Source: Deltaproteobacteria bacterium (GTDB taxonomy: Bacteria; Desulfobacterota; Desulfobacteria; Desulfobacterales; C00003060). Taken from it: a stretch of 5,088 nt of DNA. Position numbers and translations under genes: made by a program. This document shows, in pieces, positions 4,608-5,088 of this stretch (within the stretch, counting starts at the first letter, position 1; every line of letters begins with the position of its first letter). Under the pieces are notes generated by a model. The model did not search any database, was not told where the DNA came from, and saw only the letters and a list, made by a program, of their open reading frames with translations. The stretch is taken from NCBI GenBank assembly GCA_019309245.1, contig JAFDGP010000197.1, positions 951 through 6,038 of the forward strand, in the 5' to 3' direction.

Positions 4608-5088
4608 ATGGACTGTGACATCAAGGACCCAAAACTGGCTAAAGAGGGAAAGCTGAGAATCGAGTGGGCCAAGCAGAGCATGCCCGTGCTGGCACGGATC
4701 AGGGCCCGTTTTGCAAAAGAAAAGCCCTTAAAAGGCGTTCGCCTCGGGGCTTGCCTTCACGTGACGACCGAGACGGCTGCTCTGATGCAGACCCTTAAGA
4801 GCGGCGGTGCCAAGATCCGGCTGTGTGCCTCGAATCCGTTGAGCACCCAGGACGACGTGGCGGCTTCTTTGGTCAAGCACGATAAGATCTCGGTTTTTGC
4901 CATCACCGGCGAGGACAACAAAACGTATTATAAACACATCCATGCGGTGCTTGACCTCAAACCGGCCTTTACCATGGATGACGGGGCGGACCTGGTGTCT
5001 ACCTTGCACTCGGAGCGTAAAGACCTCCTGGAATACGTAAAGGGGGGCACGGAGGAGACCACCACCGGCATTATCCGGCTCAGGAGCA
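4608..5088 (+). CDS. ahcY: Adenosylhomocysteinase (S-adenosyl-L-homocysteine hydrolase), 3' end outside window
   Basis: Splits S-adenosylhomocysteine into adenosine and homocysteine with tightly bound NAD, relieving product inhibition of methyltransferases. The first 160 codons are open and the gene runs off the window; full-length members have roughly 400-470 residues. Family marks include LRIEWAKQSMPVL (16-28), CLHVTTETA (49-57, with His51, Thr53 and Glu55 in the adenosine site), CASNPLSTQDDVAA, GEDNKTYYKHI, TMDDGADLVSTLH (active-site Asp) and GGTEETTTGIIRL (catalytic Glu). The forms SNPLSTQDDVAA and GEDN-x-TYY resemble the archaeal/Thermotoga-like subgroup rather than the NIFSTQDHAAA type of animals and many Proteobacteria. 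Start ATG 4608 follows a good ribosome site. No separate promoter was seen, so it is probably expressed from metK readthrough. The NAD-binding half is not visible. Confidence 0.95.
   Translation, partial: MDCDIKDPKLAKEGKLRIEWAKQSMPVLARIRARFAKEKPLKGVRLGACLHVTTETAALMQTLKSGGAKIRLCASNPLSTQDDVAASLVKHDKISVFAITGEDNKTYYKHIHAVLDLKPAFTMDDGADLVSTLHSERKDLLEYVKGGTEETTTGIIRLRS

Overview
The window holds six recognisable protein genes on the + strand, the last one cut by the window end, plus what looks like the first codons of a divergent gene on the - strand at the left edge. All recognised genes are core metabolism or ribosome maturation. I see no insertion sequence, phage gene, CRISPR array, toxin-antitoxin pair, tRNA or rRNA. 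The moderately high GC content, the AhcY subtype (motifs shared with archaeal and Thermotoga-like enzymes) and the overall protein style suggest an anaerobic Desulfobacterota-like (former Deltaproteobacteria) bacterium. That placement is an inference from recalled family knowledge, not from a search.

Layout. Bases 1-144 are AT-rich and divergent: a - strand promoter (TTGACA, 18-nt gap, TATAAG) and a GGAG ribosome site point to a leftward gene starting at base 19. Rightward, a divergent GalU-type nucleotidyltransferase (145-1005) overlaps rsmA/ksgA (1002-1847) by 4 nt. The 195-nt gap 1848-2042 holds a plausible promoter, a very strong hairpin without a U-tract, and the likely true 5' end of panC. 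The run panC (to 2861), panD (2910-3266) and metK (3263-4444, ATGA overlap with panD) follows. A structured 163-nt spacer (4445-4607) then leads to ahcY (4608 to past the window end).

How the genes fit together. PanD makes beta-alanine from aspartate, and PanC joins it to pantoate to give pantothenate, the coenzyme A precursor. MetK makes S-adenosylmethionine, RsmA (like other methyltransferases) converts it to S-adenosylhomocysteine, and AhcY removes that product. The right half is therefore a likely pantothenate plus SAM-cycle transcription unit.

The points most worth checking are these. First, panC lacks a normal start codon at its family-conserved N-terminus: an ATC sits where the homologous start methionine belongs. 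Second, the metK-ahcY spacer carries repeated GGCGTC/GACGCC elements able to form mutually exclusive hairpins. Third, the strong hairpin lies in the probable panC leader. Fourth, PanD has Lys at position 72, where a conserved Asn is expected. I found no clearly new multi-gene system.
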